A stretch of DNA of 64,000 nt from Arthrobacter sp. Leaf337 (GCF_001423745.1 NZ_LMPC01000026.1:125250-189249); one strand, 5' to 3'. Counted from the stretch's first letter, positions 51,001 through 60,292 are shown. Program-made: numbers and translations. The notes: generated by a model from the letters alone, not told the origin.

Positions 51001-51948
51001 CTAGCTGATGCTCAGGGCAATTCCGTCGAGAATATCGTGTTCGCTGGCGACAGCCGAAGTGATCCTTCCCTCCGTTACTTCAGCGAGGCGCTCCAGCACG
51101 CGCCGCCAGACCAGTCCGCCGGCACCGATGACGTCCACCCGGCCCGGATGCATGTAGGGAAGTCCGGCCCGTTCGGCCTTAGTCATCCCGAGCAGATCCG
51201 TGCACGCCTCGCCAAAAGCCTCAAGAGGCAGCTCCGCGCCGTGGATTGCCGCAGGCGAGTATTCCGGCAACCGGAGCGCGTGGGCCGTAATGGTGGTGAC
51301 GGACCCCGCCACGCCGACGACGACGGTGGTGCGGTCCAGCGGAACGGCCAGTCCCGCCTCGCTGATGGCGGCGTCGACGTCGGCTTCCGCCGCAGTGACC
51401 TGCTCCGGCGACGGCGGGTCGTTGCGGAGGTGGCGTTCCGTCATCCGGACGCAGCCGACGTCAACGGACTTGGCGGCGATGACGCCGTTGGCGTCACCGA
51501 GCACGAATTCGGTGCTTCCACCGCCGAGATCCACCACAAGGACAGGGTCGGTGCCGCGGGACGGAAGTACACTGCTGGCACCGGCGAAGGACAGGGCAGC
51601 CTCTTCGTCGCCGGTAATCACTTCAGGTTCCACGCCGAGAATCTCGCGGATGCCGTCCACGAATACCTTGCGGTTGCTGGCGTCGCGCGTGGCGGAGGTG
51701 GCAACGAAGCGGACCTTCCCGGCCCCGTGTTCGCGGATGAGCGCGGCGTAGTCGGTAGTGGCTGCGAAGGTCCGGTCCAGGGCTTCCTGGGCCAGCTCTC
51801 CGGTTGCGTCCACGCCCTGGCCCAGCCGGACCACACGCATTTCGCGCACAACGTCGGTCAGCTTCGGGCTGCTCCCGTTCCCGGCCACGTCGGCGATCAG
51901 GAGCCGGATGGAATTGGTTCCGCAGTCGATGGCGGCAACGCGGGTCAC
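51001..51948 (-). CDS. Ppx/GppA family phosphatase
   Basis: 315 residues. The family hydrolyses polyphosphate or pppGpp. The ASKHA fold is seen in AAIDCGTNSIRLLIAD (phosphate 1, about 5-20), VLVVDLGGGSTEFVLG (phosphate 2) and VVGVAGSVTTITAHAL. It is the short form (about 315) of actinobacterial Ppx1/Ppx2; without the C-terminal HD domain. Which substrate it prefers is unknown. GTG 51948 overlaps the DUF501 stop (GTGA). Confidence 0.9.
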   Translation of the reverse strand: MTRVAAIDCGTNSIRLLIADVAGNGSSPKLTDVVREMRVVRLGQGVDATGELAQEALDRTFAATTDYAALIREHGAGKVRFVATSATRDASNRKVFVDGIREILGVEPEVITGDEEAALSFAGASSVLPSRGTDPVLVVDLGGGSTEFVLGDANGVIAAKSVDVGCVRMTERHLRNDPPSPEQVTAAEADVDAAISEAGLAVPLDRTTVVVGVAGSVTTITAHALRLPEYSPAAIHGAELPLEAFGEACTDLLGMTKAERAGLPYMHPGRVDVIGAGGLVWRRVLERLAEVTEGRITSAVASEHDILDGIALSIS

Positions 51949-52697
51949 TTGGCGGCCTCCGTGGAGTTGTCAGTTTGCTCTTCAGCGTAGTTCTCTTCAG
52001 CGTTCCGCTGCGTGTTGCGCGCGGGTGCCGGACGGCCCACGATCTCGGGCAGGCCCTGCGGCCCGTGCCGGCTGAGGTCCCGTGAGGGCGCTTCCCCGCC
52101 GGTGTCCCACGCGCCGTCGCAGTAGCAACGGTCCGCGGTCCACCATTCGCTGATGGCCTCGAGTGCTTCATCGCCCAGCGGATTGACTCCGGGACCGGCA
52201 GCAAGAGAATGGCCCACCAGGACATGAAGGCACTTGACCCGGGTGGGCATGCCGCCGGCAGAGATGCCGTCAATCTCGGGCACGGCGCCGATGCCGGACC
52301 GCTCGCCGATTTCCGCACGGGAAACCAGATACGCATCGTGGGCGGCACGGTAGCTGGCGGCGAGTCCGGAGTCCCCGGCCAGGCGTTCGTTCATCCGGTT
52401 CATCAGGCCGGCTGCCTCAAGGCGCGACACCGCGGATGTGATGACCGGGTGGGTCAGGTAGAACGTGGTGGGGAACGGGGTTCCGTTGCTGAGCCGCGGC
52501 GACGTCGCCGCGACCAAGGGGTTGCCGCAGACACAGCGGGCGGGAATTTCGACGACGTCGCGCACGGGACGCCCCAACTGGCGGCTCAGGACGTCCAGGT
52601 CGCGGGCGGACGGGTGGCTGTACCCGGGCACGGTCGAGGCCTCGTTTCTTGCCGGATGCCCGTCCGGAGCGTTGTCGCCTACTGCTTGCTGGTCCAC
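51945..52697 (-). CDS. DUF501 domain-containing protein
   Basis: 250 residues. After a variable ~30-residue start the DUF501 core begins DLDVLSRQLGRPVRDVVEIPARC and includes PFPTTFYLTHP, HDAYLVSRAEIGE and GISAGGMPTRVKCLHVLVGH. Conserved Cys/His residues (RCVCGNP, KCLH, RCYC) could bind metal. The function is unknown; it sits between ftsB and ppx in most actinobacteria, as here. GTG 52697 is the first plausible start after the ftsB stop; the open frame upstream overlaps ftsB. Confidence 0.85.
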   Translation of the reverse strand: MDQQAVGDNAPDGHPARNEASTVPGYSHPSARDLDVLSRQLGRPVRDVVEIPARCVCGNPLVAATSPRLSNGTPFPTTFYLTHPVITSAVSRLEAAGLMNRMNERLAGDSGLAASYRAAHDAYLVSRAEIGERSGIGAVPEIDGISAGGMPTRVKCLHVLVGHSLAAGPGVNPLGDEALEAISEWWTADRCYCDGAWDTGGEAPSRDLSRHGPQGLPEIVGRPAPARNTQRNAEENYAEEQTDNSTEAAK

Positions 52698-52761
52698 TGG
52701 CGCGGCCGCCTTCCTGCCCTTGGAGGCTGACCCGTGGGAAAGCCGGCGGAGGGCACCGCCT

Positions 52762-53511
52762 CTAGTCTGTTGCCGAGCGCCTGATGGACTCCCAAAGCGA
52801 GTCCACCCATGGCAGGTTTGCCGGGTCCTGTGCTGATCCTGTGCCGCCCTGGCCACTGGCGGTCCCGGCCGGCAGATCGCTGCCAAACACCCAGTAGCCG
52901 GTCTCTCCCGGCATAACCATGTTAATGCGGTCGCGGGCCTGCTGTTTCACGTAGTTGGGGTCCTGCCACCGGGAGACCTGGAGCTTCAGTCCCTCCTGCT
53001 CCGCTTTCCGTGCCGCGATATCCGCCTCCAGTGCTGCGATCTCCGCCCTTTTGTCGATGAAGATCTTGACGGTGGGGGCCAGCATGATGGTGATGGCAAT
53101 CATGACGACGGCCAGCGCCAGCATCCGGCCGGAAAAGGCCTTGGCAGGCACCGGATCCTGGTTATCCGCCCCTTCCCTGACGTCGCTACCCGGGGATTGG
53201 CCGGGCTGCTTGCTGCCGTCCGGACGGCGGGCCGCCTGTCTGCCGGCGGCAACCCCGGCCTTGACCGAAGCCCCCAGCCGTCCGGCAGTGGTGGACTTTC
53301 CTTGTGCAGCGGGCGATTTGGTCACGGGCGTTTGCGCAGCGGGCCCTCGCCCGGCCGGTGTGTTCGCGGCGGGCGATTTCGCCTCCCCGGCAGCGGGCAG
53401 GTGCCGCGTCGCGCCGAAATCGGCGCGGATGACGTCAGCGCCGTCGTCGGCGTCCTTTGACTGACGCGCCGCGGGCGTAGCCCGGGGAACCTTGGGACGG
53501 CGGGTGGCCAT
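52762..53511 (-). CDS. ftsB: FtsB/DivIC-type septum formation protein
   Basis: 249 residues. A long basic, Ala/Pro-rich cytoplasmic part (1-~125) is followed by one membrane helix (about 130-152), a coiled coil (KRAEIAALEADIAARKAEQEGLK) and the DivIC-like segment DPNYVKQQARDRINMVMPGE. FtsB links FtsL and FtsQ in the divisome. The extended N-terminus is usual in actinobacteria. AAGGAG lies 4 bases before ATG 53511. Placed after eno, as commonly seen. Confidence 0.9.
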   Translation of the reverse strand: MATRRPKVPRATPAARQSKDADDGADVIRADFGATRHLPAAGEAKSPAANTPAGRGPAAQTPVTKSPAAQGKSTTAGRLGASVKAGVAAGRQAARRPDGSKQPGQSPGSDVREGADNQDPVPAKAFSGRMLALAVVMIAITIMLAPTVKIFIDKRAEIAALEADIAARKAEQEGLKLQVSRWQDPNYVKQQARDRINMVMPGETGYWVFGSDLPAGTASGQGGTGSAQDPANLPWVDSLWESIRRSATD

Positions 53512-53539
53512 GACACTCCTTCAAAAGCGGACCACAAAC

Positions 53540-53579
53540 AAAAACCGGTGGCCATGGTCTTTCAACCATAGCCACCGGT
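53540..53579 (-). terminator. Rho-independent terminator of eno
   Basis: On the minus strand ACCGGTGGC-T-ATGGT and ACCAT-G-GCCACCGGT pair around TGAAAG, followed by a run of T. It separates eno from ftsB. Confidence 0.9.
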
Positions 53580-53597
53580 CAGCTGTTTTTTTGGATG

Positions 53598-54878
53598 CTA
53601 GCCCTTGAAACGCGGGAAAGCGCTGCGTCCGGCGTAGCGTGCGGCGTCGTCGAGTTCCTCTTCGATGCGCAGCAGCTGGTTGTACTTGGCGACGCGCTCG
53701 GAGCGGGCCGGGGCGCCGGTCTTGATCTGTCCCGCGTTGGTGGCAACGGAGATGTCAGCAATGGTGGTGTCCTCGGTTTCGCCGGAGCGGTGCGAGGTGA
53801 TGGTGGTGTAACCGGCACGCTGGGCCAGCGACACGGCGTCCAGCGTCTCGGTCAGGGAACCGATCTGGTTGACCTTGACGAGCAGCGAGTTCGCGGTCTT
53901 GGTGTCGATGCCGCGCTGCAGGATGGACGGGTTGGTGACGAAGAGGTCATCGCCCACGAGCTGGACCTTGTCACCGATGCTGTCGGTGAGGGTCTTCCAG
54001 CCTTCCCAGTCGTTCTCGTCCAGCGGGTCCTCGATGGAAACCAGCGGGTAGTCGGCCACGAGCTCGGCGTAGTACGCGCTCATCTCGGTGGCGGAAAGGG
54101 CCTTGCCTTCGAACTGGTAGGCGCCGTCCTTGAAGAACTCGGAGGAGGCGACGTCCAGGGCCAGGGCGATGTCCTTGCCCGGGGTGTAGCCGGCGTTCTT
54201 GATGGCTTCCTGGATCAGGTCCAGTGCGGCACGGTTGGACGGCAGGTTCGGCGCGAAGCCGCCTTCGTCGCCCAGGCCGGTGGAGAGGCCCTTGGCCTGC
54301 AGGACGGACTTGAGGTTGTGGTAGACCTCGACACCCCAGCGCAGGCCCTCGGAGAAGGTCTCGGCGCCGATCGGGACGATCATGAATTCCTGGATGTCCA
54401 CGTCGGAGTCGGCGTGCGAGCCGCCGTTGAGGATGTTCATCAGCGGAACGGGCAGGACATGCGCGTTAGGGCCGCCCAGGTACTTGTACAGCGGCAGGTC
54501 AGCGGACGCTGCAGCGGCGTTGGCCACGGCCAGGGAAACACCCAGGATGGCGTTGGCGCCGAGCTTGCCCTTGTTGGGGGTTCCGTCCAGGTCAATCATG
54601 GCCTGGTCGATGCTGCGCTGGTCCGTGGCGTCGAATCCGGTCAGTGCCGGTGCGATCTGGTCGATGACGGCGTCGACGGCCTTCTGGACGCCCTTGCCAA
54701 GGTAGCGGCCCTTGTCTCCATCGCGGAGTTCCACGGCCTCGTGTTCGCCGGTGGAGGCGCCGGAGGGCACTGCTGCGCGGCCGATCTGGCCATCGGAAAG
54801 CAGGACTTCAACTTCTACGGTCGGGTTGCCACGGGAATCGAGGATCTCGCGGGCGTGAATGGCATCGATAAGCGCCAT
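53598..54878 (-). CDS. eno: Enolase
   Basis: 426 residues, normal length. It interconverts 2-phosphoglycerate and phosphoenolpyruvate. Features: AREILDSRGNPTVEVEV at the start, SGASTGEHEAVELRDGD (catalytic loop), metal ligands in SIEDPLDENDWEGW (about 281-294), and the signature SHRSGETEDTTIAD. AAGGAG lies 7 bases before the ATG. Confidence 0.97.
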   Translation of the reverse strand: MALIDAIHAREILDSRGNPTVEVEVLLSDGQIGRAAVPSGASTGEHEAVELRDGDKGRYLGKGVQKAVDAVIDQIAPALTGFDATDQRSIDQAMIDLDGTPNKGKLGANAILGVSLAVANAAAASADLPLYKYLGGPNAHVLPVPLMNILNGGSHADSDVDIQEFMIVPIGAETFSEGLRWGVEVYHNLKSVLQAKGLSTGLGDEGGFAPNLPSNRAALDLIQEAIKNAGYTPGKDIALALDVASSEFFKDGAYQFEGKALSATEMSAYYAELVADYPLVSIEDPLDENDWEGWKTLTDSIGDKVQLVGDDLFVTNPSILQRGIDTKTANSLLVKVNQIGSLTETLDAVSLAQRAGYTTITSHRSGETEDTTIADISVATNAGQIKTGAPARSERVAKYNQLLRIEEELDDAARYAGRSAFPRFKG

Positions 54879-55000
54879 GAATATGCTCCTTATGGTGAAG
54901 CGATTTACTGGGAAACTAGCGGAAAAACTCGACGTCCTCGTCAGGGACTAGCGTAGTCGAGAGTGGTGCAGGTTACGGAAACCTATCCAGCACCCGGACG

Positions 55001-55732
55001 TCATGATCCCGTCCGTGGCGCAGCTGGGTTAATGGGGCGGTGGCTGTCCTGATATTGCCGGACTGCCGCGCGGAGGGCGCGTTCGGCGTCAAAACCCCTG
55101 GTCCGGGCAGCGGCCACGACGGCGAGCAGCAGCTCGCCGAGTTGCTGCTCGGCGTCCATGGTTTCGACCAGCTCAACCACCGGGTGGACATCCTCAACCA
55201 CCGGACTGGCCTGCTCAACCATAGGTCGTTGAGCCCGTCGAAACCCGGCCCTTGCCGCCCGGTCCAGTGACTTCTGGGCCCGGGCCAGGGCCGGGAGACC
55301 TTGCGGAATTCCCTCGAAGGGATCACCACGTTCCGGTTTCTCGGCCCGCTTGATGGAGTCCCATTTCCGGACGATCTCCTCCACGCTGGCCGGGAAAGTG
55401 TCCTGGAGCGAGCCGTCCGGCCGGAACACGTGCGGATTCCGGCGGATCATCTTAGCCGTGAGGCCACGGACGACGTCGTCGAAACCGAAACTGCCGCGTT
55501 CCTCGGCGAGGCGGGCGTGCAGCACCACCTGGAGCAGAACGTCGCCCAGCTCGCCTCGGAGCTCGGCCTCGTCGGCGCCGGTTTCGATTGTTTCGGCTAC
55601 TTCAAAGGCCTCCTCAAGGAGGTACTCCACCAGTGACTCGTGGGTCAGCGCCCCCATCCAGGGACAGTGCTCCCGGAGGGCGGCAATCACGGCCACCAGG
55701 GAGGAAACCGGGACGGAATCTTCCTTAGGCAA
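55001..55732 (-). CDS. mazG: MazG-family nucleotide pyrophosphohydrolase with repeat-derived insertion
   Basis: 243 residues. MazG hydrolyses non-canonical or excess NTPs to NMP and pyrophosphate. The metal-binding helices are LLEEAFEVAETIE (EExxE, about 41-53) and ELRGELGDVLLQVVLHARL (ExxD). Residues ~163-191 (GFRRAQRPMVEQASPVVEDV ...) are encoded by a REP-like palindromic element and replace the normal linker before the C-terminal helix QQLGELLLAVVAAARTRG. TTG 55732 overlaps the end of add by 8 bases; no canonical start is better. Confidence 0.85.
   Translation of the reverse strand: MPKEDSVPVSSLVAVIAALREHCPWMGALTHESLVEYLLEEAFEVAETIETGADEAELRGELGDVLLQVVLHARLAEERGSFGFDDVVRGLTAKMIRRNPHVFRPDGSLQDTFPASVEEIVRKWDSIKRAEKPERGDPFEGIPQGLPALARAQKSLDRAARAGFRRAQRPMVEQASPVVEDVHPVVELVETMDAEQQLGELLLAVVAAARTRGFDAERALRAAVRQYQDSHRPINPAAPRTGS
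55160..55245. repeat. REP-like element inside mazG
   Basis: Plus strand: GGTTTCGACCAGCTCAACCA at one end and GGTCGTTGAGCCCGTCGAAA at the other are inverted, with CTCAACCA-type units between. It keeps the mazG frame open. Confidence 0.75.
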
Positions 55733-56879
55733 GATTGGCGTAGGCGTCGTTGATGTACTCAACGAGTGCTTCCTTTTCCTCCAGCGGCAGGAAGGCGGCC
55801 TCGGCGGCATTGAGCGTCAGCTCAAGGATGTCGTCCAGGTCGTAGTCGAACGTCTCCACGAGCAGTTCGAATTCGTCGGTGAGCGTCACCCCGCTCATCA
55901 GGCGGTTGTCGGTATTGATGGTGACGTTGAAGCCAAGCTGGTACAGCATGTCCAGCGGGTGGCTTTCGATGCCTTCGCCGAAGCCTGCGATAGCGCCGGT
56001 CTGGAGGTTGGAGGACGGGCAGATTTCCAGGGCGATGCCGCGGTCGCGGATCCAGCTGGAGAGCTCGCCGAGGGTGACCATGCCGATGTTGGCATCGGCT
56101 TCGTCGGTCTCTGCGTCAGCGTCTTCGTCGTCGAACTCAACGGTGATGTCCTCGGCGATGCGCACGCCGTGGCCGAGGCGCAGCGCCCGGCCGTCAACGA
56201 GGGCGGACTGGATGCTTTCCAGGCCTGCTGCTTCGCCGGCGTGGACCGTGGCGGGGAAATTGTGCTGGGCGAGGTATGTGAACGCATCACGGAAGCGGGA
56301 CGGCAGGAACCCGTCTTCGGCTCCGGCGATGTCGAAGCCCACGGCCCCGTTGTTGCGGTGGCGGACGGCCAGTTCGGCAATTTCCTGGCCGCGGTCAGCG
56401 TGGCGCATGGCGGTGATGAGCTGGCCCACCTGGATCTCCCGGCCGGTTTCGGCGACGGCGTCCACGCCGGCGTCGAGCCCTTCCTGGATGGCCTCGACCA
56501 CTTCGTCCAGCGTCAGGCCCTTCTGCAGGTGCTGCTCCGGTGCCCAGCGGACTTCGCCGTACACGACGCCGTCGTCGGCAAGGTCTTCCACGAATTCCTT
56601 GGCCACGCGGAAGAGGCCCTCTTTGGTCTGCATCACGGCGATCGTGTGGTCAAAAGTTTCGAGGTAGCGGACCAGGGAGCCGGAGTCTGCGGATTCGCGG
56701 AACCACTCCCCTAGCGCCACGGGATCGGTGGAAGGCAATGTGTGTCCCACGGCTTCCGCCAGTTCGATGATGGTGGCCGGGCGCAGGCCGCCGTCCAGGT
56801 GGTCGTGCAGGGATACCTTGGGGAGGCTCTTGAGGTCGAAGTCGATGGCAGGGGCAGCGTCAAGAATAGGCTCAGTCAC
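55725..56879 (-). CDS. add: Adenosine deaminase
   Basis: 384 residues. Add converts adenosine to inosine with zinc. Zinc and catalytic residues: KVSLHDHLDGG (HxH, about 21-31), ATVHAGEAAG (His and Glu), GHGVRI, CPSSNLQTG and the Asp pair in NTDNRLMSG. An acidic insert (EFDDEDADAETDEADANIG) lengthens one loop. GTG 56879 is preceded by a TAAGGT box 6 bases upstream. It complements the nucleoside operon further right. Confidence 0.93.
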   Translation of the reverse strand: MTEPILDAAPAIDFDLKSLPKVSLHDHLDGGLRPATIIELAEAVGHTLPSTDPVALGEWFRESADSGSLVRYLETFDHTIAVMQTKEGLFRVAKEFVEDLADDGVVYGEVRWAPEQHLQKGLTLDEVVEAIQEGLDAGVDAVAETGREIQVGQLITAMRHADRGQEIAELAVRHRNNGAVGFDIAGAEDGFLPSRFRDAFTYLAQHNFPATVHAGEAAGLESIQSALVDGRALRLGHGVRIAEDITVEFDDEDADAETDEADANIGMVTLGELSSWIRDRGIALEICPSSNLQTGAIAGFGEGIESHPLDMLYQLGFNVTINTDNRLMSGVTLTDEFELLVETFDYDLDDILELTLNAAEAAFLPLEEKEALVEYINDAYANLA

Positions 56880-56885
56880 GTACCA

Positions 56886-56891
56886 ACCTTA
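56886..56891 (-). promoter_or_regulatory. Leaderless -10 box of add
   Basis: TAAGGT on the minus strand lies 6 bases before GTG 56879. Confidence 0.5.
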
Positions 56892-56948
56892 GGGTCGGAC
56901 GGCGTCCGGCGCCACCCGGAAAGCGGTGGCTTTAGCGGCGGCCCCGGT

Positions 56949-57692
56949 TCAGCGGCGCGTTTCCACTTCGACGACGGCGGGAACGGCCAACGGCGCGATC
57001 TCCACCACCGCCTCCCGCTCAGCACGGGCACCCTGTTCTGCCGCTGATTCCTTACCGGATTCCTGGCCGGATGCAACATGATCGTGGCGGCCCAGCCGCT
57101 TATGCCACCAGCGCAGCAGGTGGTCGATGATGATGCCGAGGATGATGGCGAACACCACGGCAATGCCGGCCCCGAGCAGCGGGTTGTCATGCAGCAACGG
57201 GAAGGAGCTGGCGAGCAGGCCAATCCCAATTGAGTAACCCACCCATGTGACACAGGCAAAGGCATCCAGGACGAAGAACCTGCGGTGCGGGAAAGCGGTG
57301 GTGCCGGCAACGTAGTTGACCGCCACGCGGCCCCACGGGATGTACCGGGCCGTGAAGATCAGGACGGCGCCGCGCTTCTCCAACTCGTAGTGGGCCCAGG
57401 CAAAGACCTTTTGAACCTTGGGCTTCCGCATCCAGCGCCAGCGTTCAAGCCCGATCTTCCGGCCGAGCATGTAGGCCATGTTGTCTCCGGCGATGGCACC
57501 GACCAGGGCGGTAGCGCCGAGGATCCAGAGATTGGGTTCACCGCTTTGGCGTGAAAACGCCGCAAGGGCCACGATGAGTGTTTCGCTGGGGACAACCATC
57601 GCAAAACCGTCCACAAAAAAGAACACCAGCAGGATGGGATAAATCCACCATTGGCCTGCGGCATGGAGCACTGCCTCATTGATAAATTCCAC
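56949..57692 (-). CDS. DedA-family membrane protein 1
   Basis: 247 residues. DedA proteins have re-entrant helices and act in lipid-carrier recycling and membrane homeostasis. Motifs: FFFVDGFAMVVPSETLIVAL (acidic residue and Pro-Ser-Glu), GAIAGDNMAYMLGRKIG, FTARYIPWGRVAVNYVAGTT (Arg-Pro...Arg). The tail is acidic. GTG 57692 has AGGAG about 10 bases upstream; an in-frame ATG 57752 would add 20 polar residues. The next gene is a paralogue in tandem. Confidence 0.88.
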   Translation of the reverse strand: MEFINEAVLHAAGQWWIYPILLVFFFVDGFAMVVPSETLIVALAAFSRQSGEPNLWILGATALVGAIAGDNMAYMLGRKIGLERWRWMRKPKVQKVFAWAHYELEKRGAVLIFTARYIPWGRVAVNYVAGTTAFPHRRFFVLDAFACVTWVGYSIGIGLLASSFPLLHDNPLLGAGIAVVFAIILGIIIDHLLRWWHKRLGRHDHVASGQESGKESAAEQGARAEREAVVEIAPLAVPAVVEVETRR

Positions 57693-57832
57693 GCGGGGCC
57701 CTGCTCCTATGAAGTGACGGAAATCGCTATTAGTGTCCCATGGCAGCGGCATAATCCGCTACGCTAGAGCCGCGAAAGCTCACCCGCCGTCATGTGTCTC
57801 CCGGCAGTTTGCAGGGCGGCCCCCACAGCAGG

Positions 57833-58465
57833 TCAGGGGCCTGCCGCTGATTCTTCCGCGGGTTTCTCAGGCAGCCGGCCGCGGAGGCGGCTGATCAGGA
57901 TGTCCACGATGATGCCGAGCAGGATCGCGCAGACGATGGCGATGGTGGCGCCCAGCAGGTGGTTGTCTTCGAACCACTGCCCGAAAAACAGGCCGATGGA
58001 TACTGAATACGAGGACCACAGGGCTGCGGACAATACTGTCAAGCCCACGAAACGCAGGTGCGCGAAGTGCGTGGCACCCGCCGTCAGGTTGACGGCAACC
58101 CGTCCGATCGGGACGAAGCGGGCCACGAGTACCAGGGACGCCGGCCGTTTCCTCAGTTCATTCCCGGCCCAGTGGAAGGCGGTCTGCATTCGCGGGCCGC
58201 GCATCCACCCCCACCTGCGGGTACCCACCTTGCGACCGATCAGGTAGGCGATGTTGTCGCCGCTGAAGGCACCCAGCGCGGCCACGAGCATCAGCAGCCA
58301 GGGATTGGGGACGTCCGCGGTCGCTGCCACGGCCGCCAGGCCCACGACTACCGACTCGCTGGGGATCGGCGGGAAGAACCCGTCGATCACGCAGCAAGCC
58401 AGCACCAGGAAGAGCACCCAGGGCTGCCCCGCCGCCGCGAGAATGAAGTCGTTGATAGCCTGCAC
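57833..58465 (-). CDS. DedA-family membrane protein 2
   Basis: 210 residues, the same architecture as its neighbour: DGFFPPIPSESVVVGLA, GAFSGDNIAYLIGRKVG, VARFVPIGRVAVNLTAGATHF. It lacks the acidic tail of the first copy. The two copies differ clearly, so the duplication is old. GTG 58465 with AGGA upstream. Confidence 0.88.
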   Translation of the reverse strand: MQAINDFILAAAGQPWVLFLVLACCVIDGFFPPIPSESVVVGLAAVAATADVPNPWLLMLVAALGAFSGDNIAYLIGRKVGTRRWGWMRGPRMQTAFHWAGNELRKRPASLVLVARFVPIGRVAVNLTAGATHFAHLRFVGLTVLSAALWSSYSVSIGLFFGQWFEDNHLLGATIAIVCAILLGIIVDILISRLRGRLPEKPAEESAAGP

Positions 58466-58498
58466 AGTTTCCTAACGGCCGGGGCCGCCCGTTTTCTC

Positions 58499-58549
58499 CC
58501 CGGCCGGTCTGCGGGCAGGCCGTGGGGCCCCCGAAGGGAACCGGCCGGG
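58499..58549. terminator. Possible terminator after deoA
   Basis: CCCGGCCGG and CCGGCCGGG pair, with an inner G/C-rich stem; no T-run. Confidence 0.35.
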
Positions 58550-58562
58550 AAGGGTCACGGGA

Positions 58563-59885
58563 TCAGGCGATGCGGTCGATGATGAGCTTCTGCGCCGGCC
58601 GGGAGCCCTCCGGCGCAACCACAACGGCCCCTTCAAGGGCCTCCTTGGCGCGGCCGAATTTCTCCGGTGTGTCTGTCAGCAGCGTCATCAGGGGTTCTCC
58701 GGCACGGACCACGGCACCGGGCTTGGCGTGCAGCCTGACGCCCGCGCCGGCCTGGACCTGGTCCTCCTTGCGCGCGCGGCCTGCACCCAGCCGCCAGGCG
58801 GCAACGCCCACCGCCAGGGCGTCGAGCTCTACGAGGACACCGTCGGCCGGAGCGTAGATGACTTCGGATTCCCTGGCAACGGGGAGCTTGGCCCGGGGAT
58901 CCCCGCCCTGCGCCTCGATCATGCGGTTCCACACGTCCATGGCCCGGCCGTCCTTGAGCGCCGCGCGGGGGTCTGCATCGTGGACTCCGGCGCAGGCCAG
59001 CATTTCCTCGGCCAGCCGGACCGTCAGTTCGACGACGTCTTCCGGGCCGCCGCCGGCCAGCACCTCAACGGATTCCTCCACCTCGATGGCGTTGCCGGCG
59101 GTGAGGCCCAGGGGCGTGTCCATGTTCGTCAGCAGGGCCACCGTGTTGACGCCGGCGTCCTTGCCCAGGGCCACCATGGTCTCGGCCAGTTCCCGGGCGC
59201 GGGCCTCGTCCTTCATGAAGGCACCGCTTCCCACCTTGACGTCCAGGACCAGCGAGCCGGTGCCTTCGGCGATTTTTTTGCTCATGATGGAGGACGCAAT
59301 CAGCGGGATCGCCTCCACCGTTCCCGTGACGTCACGCAGGGCATAGAGCTTCTTGTCGGCGGGCGCCAGACCCGCGCCGGCGGCGCAGATCACGGCCCCG
59401 ACGTCCTGCAGCTGGGCCATCATTTCGTCGTTGCTGAGTGCTGCCCGCCACCCCGGGATCGATTCCAGCTTGTCCAGGGTGCCGCCTGTGTGGCCGAGTC
59501 CCCGCCCGGAGAGCTGCGGAACGGCCACGCCGAAGACAGCCACCAGCGGTGCCAGCGGGAGCGTGATCTTGTCCCCCACTCCCCCGGTGGAGTGCTTGTC
59601 CGACGTCGGCTTCACGCCGCCGTCGGGACGCCGCAGGGCGGAGAAGTCCATCCGTTCGCCGGAGGCGATCATCGCAGCGGTCCACCGCGAAATTTCCGCG
59701 CGGTCCATGCCGTTGAGCAGGATGGCCATGTTCAAGGCAGCCATCTGCTCGTCGGCAATGGCGCCCCGGGTGTAGGCGTCGATGGTCCAGTCGATCTGGG
59801 CCGGGCTCAGGACGCCCTTGTCCCGCTTGATGCGGATGATGTCGACGGCGTCGAACGCTTCCGTGTTGCTTGGGGTGTGTGTCAC
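58563..59885 (-). CDS. deoA: Thymidine phosphorylase
   Basis: 440 residues. DeoA splits thymidine (and uridine in some) into base and deoxyribose-1-phosphate. Signature SGRGLGHTGGTLDKLESIPG (about 116-135), phosphate-site KHSTGGVGDK (about 82-91), and KVGSGAFMK identify the family; the length is normal. GTG 59885 overlaps the cdd stop (GTGA). Open frame extends upstream but inside cdd. Confidence 0.94.
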   Translation of the reverse strand: MTHTPSNTEAFDAVDIIRIKRDKGVLSPAQIDWTIDAYTRGAIADEQMAALNMAILLNGMDRAEISRWTAAMIASGERMDFSALRRPDGGVKPTSDKHSTGGVGDKITLPLAPLVAVFGVAVPQLSGRGLGHTGGTLDKLESIPGWRAALSNDEMMAQLQDVGAVICAAGAGLAPADKKLYALRDVTGTVEAIPLIASSIMSKKIAEGTGSLVLDVKVGSGAFMKDEARARELAETMVALGKDAGVNTVALLTNMDTPLGLTAGNAIEVEESVEVLAGGGPEDVVELTVRLAEEMLACAGVHDADPRAALKDGRAMDVWNRMIEAQGGDPRAKLPVARESEVIYAPADGVLVELDALAVGVAAWRLGAGRARKEDQVQAGAGVRLHAKPGAVVRAGEPLMTLLTDTPEKFGRAKEALEGAVVVAPEGSRPAQKLIIDRIA

Positions 59886-60292
59886 CGGGGTTCCTCCAGG
59901 TGTTGGGGACCAAAGGCATCGGGTAGCACCTGGCCCATTGTCTTGATTCCGTGCGTGGTCATGAGTTCCATGTCGGCCGCCCGGAATTCGTACAGCAGCT
60001 GGCGGCAGCGCCCGCAGGGCATCAGGACGTTGCCGCCGGCGTCCACGCAGTAGAAGGCGCGCAGCTTGCCGCCGCCGGTCATGTGCAGGTTGCCCACGAG
60101 GGCGCATTCGGCGCACAGGGTCAGTCCGTAGCTGGCGTTTTCCACGTTGCAGCCGCTGACGATCCGGCCGTCCGCGGTGAGGGCAGCCGCCCCCACCGCG
60201 AACTTCGAATACGGCGCATACGCGTTCTTCATGGCGGAAACGGCGGCTGCTTCGAGCGCCGTCCAGTCCACCGTGTTGCGTTCCACCGCCAT
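59882..60292 (-). CDS. cdd: Cytidine deaminase
   Basis: 136 residues, normal for the homotetrameric form. It deaminates cytidine and deoxycytidine. Zinc ligands and Glu are in TLCAECALVGN (Cys, Glu) and MPCGRCRQLLYEF (two Cys). ATG 60292 overlaps the permease stop (ATGA). It is coupled at both ends in the salvage operon: uptake, deamination, phosphorolysis. Confidence 0.95.
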   Translation of the reverse strand: MAVERNTVDWTALEAAAVSAMKNAYAPYSKFAVGAAALTADGRIVSGCNVENASYGLTLCAECALVGNLHMTGGGKLRAFYCVDAGGNVLMPCGRCRQLLYEFRAADMELMTTHGIKTMGQVLPDAFGPQHLEEPR

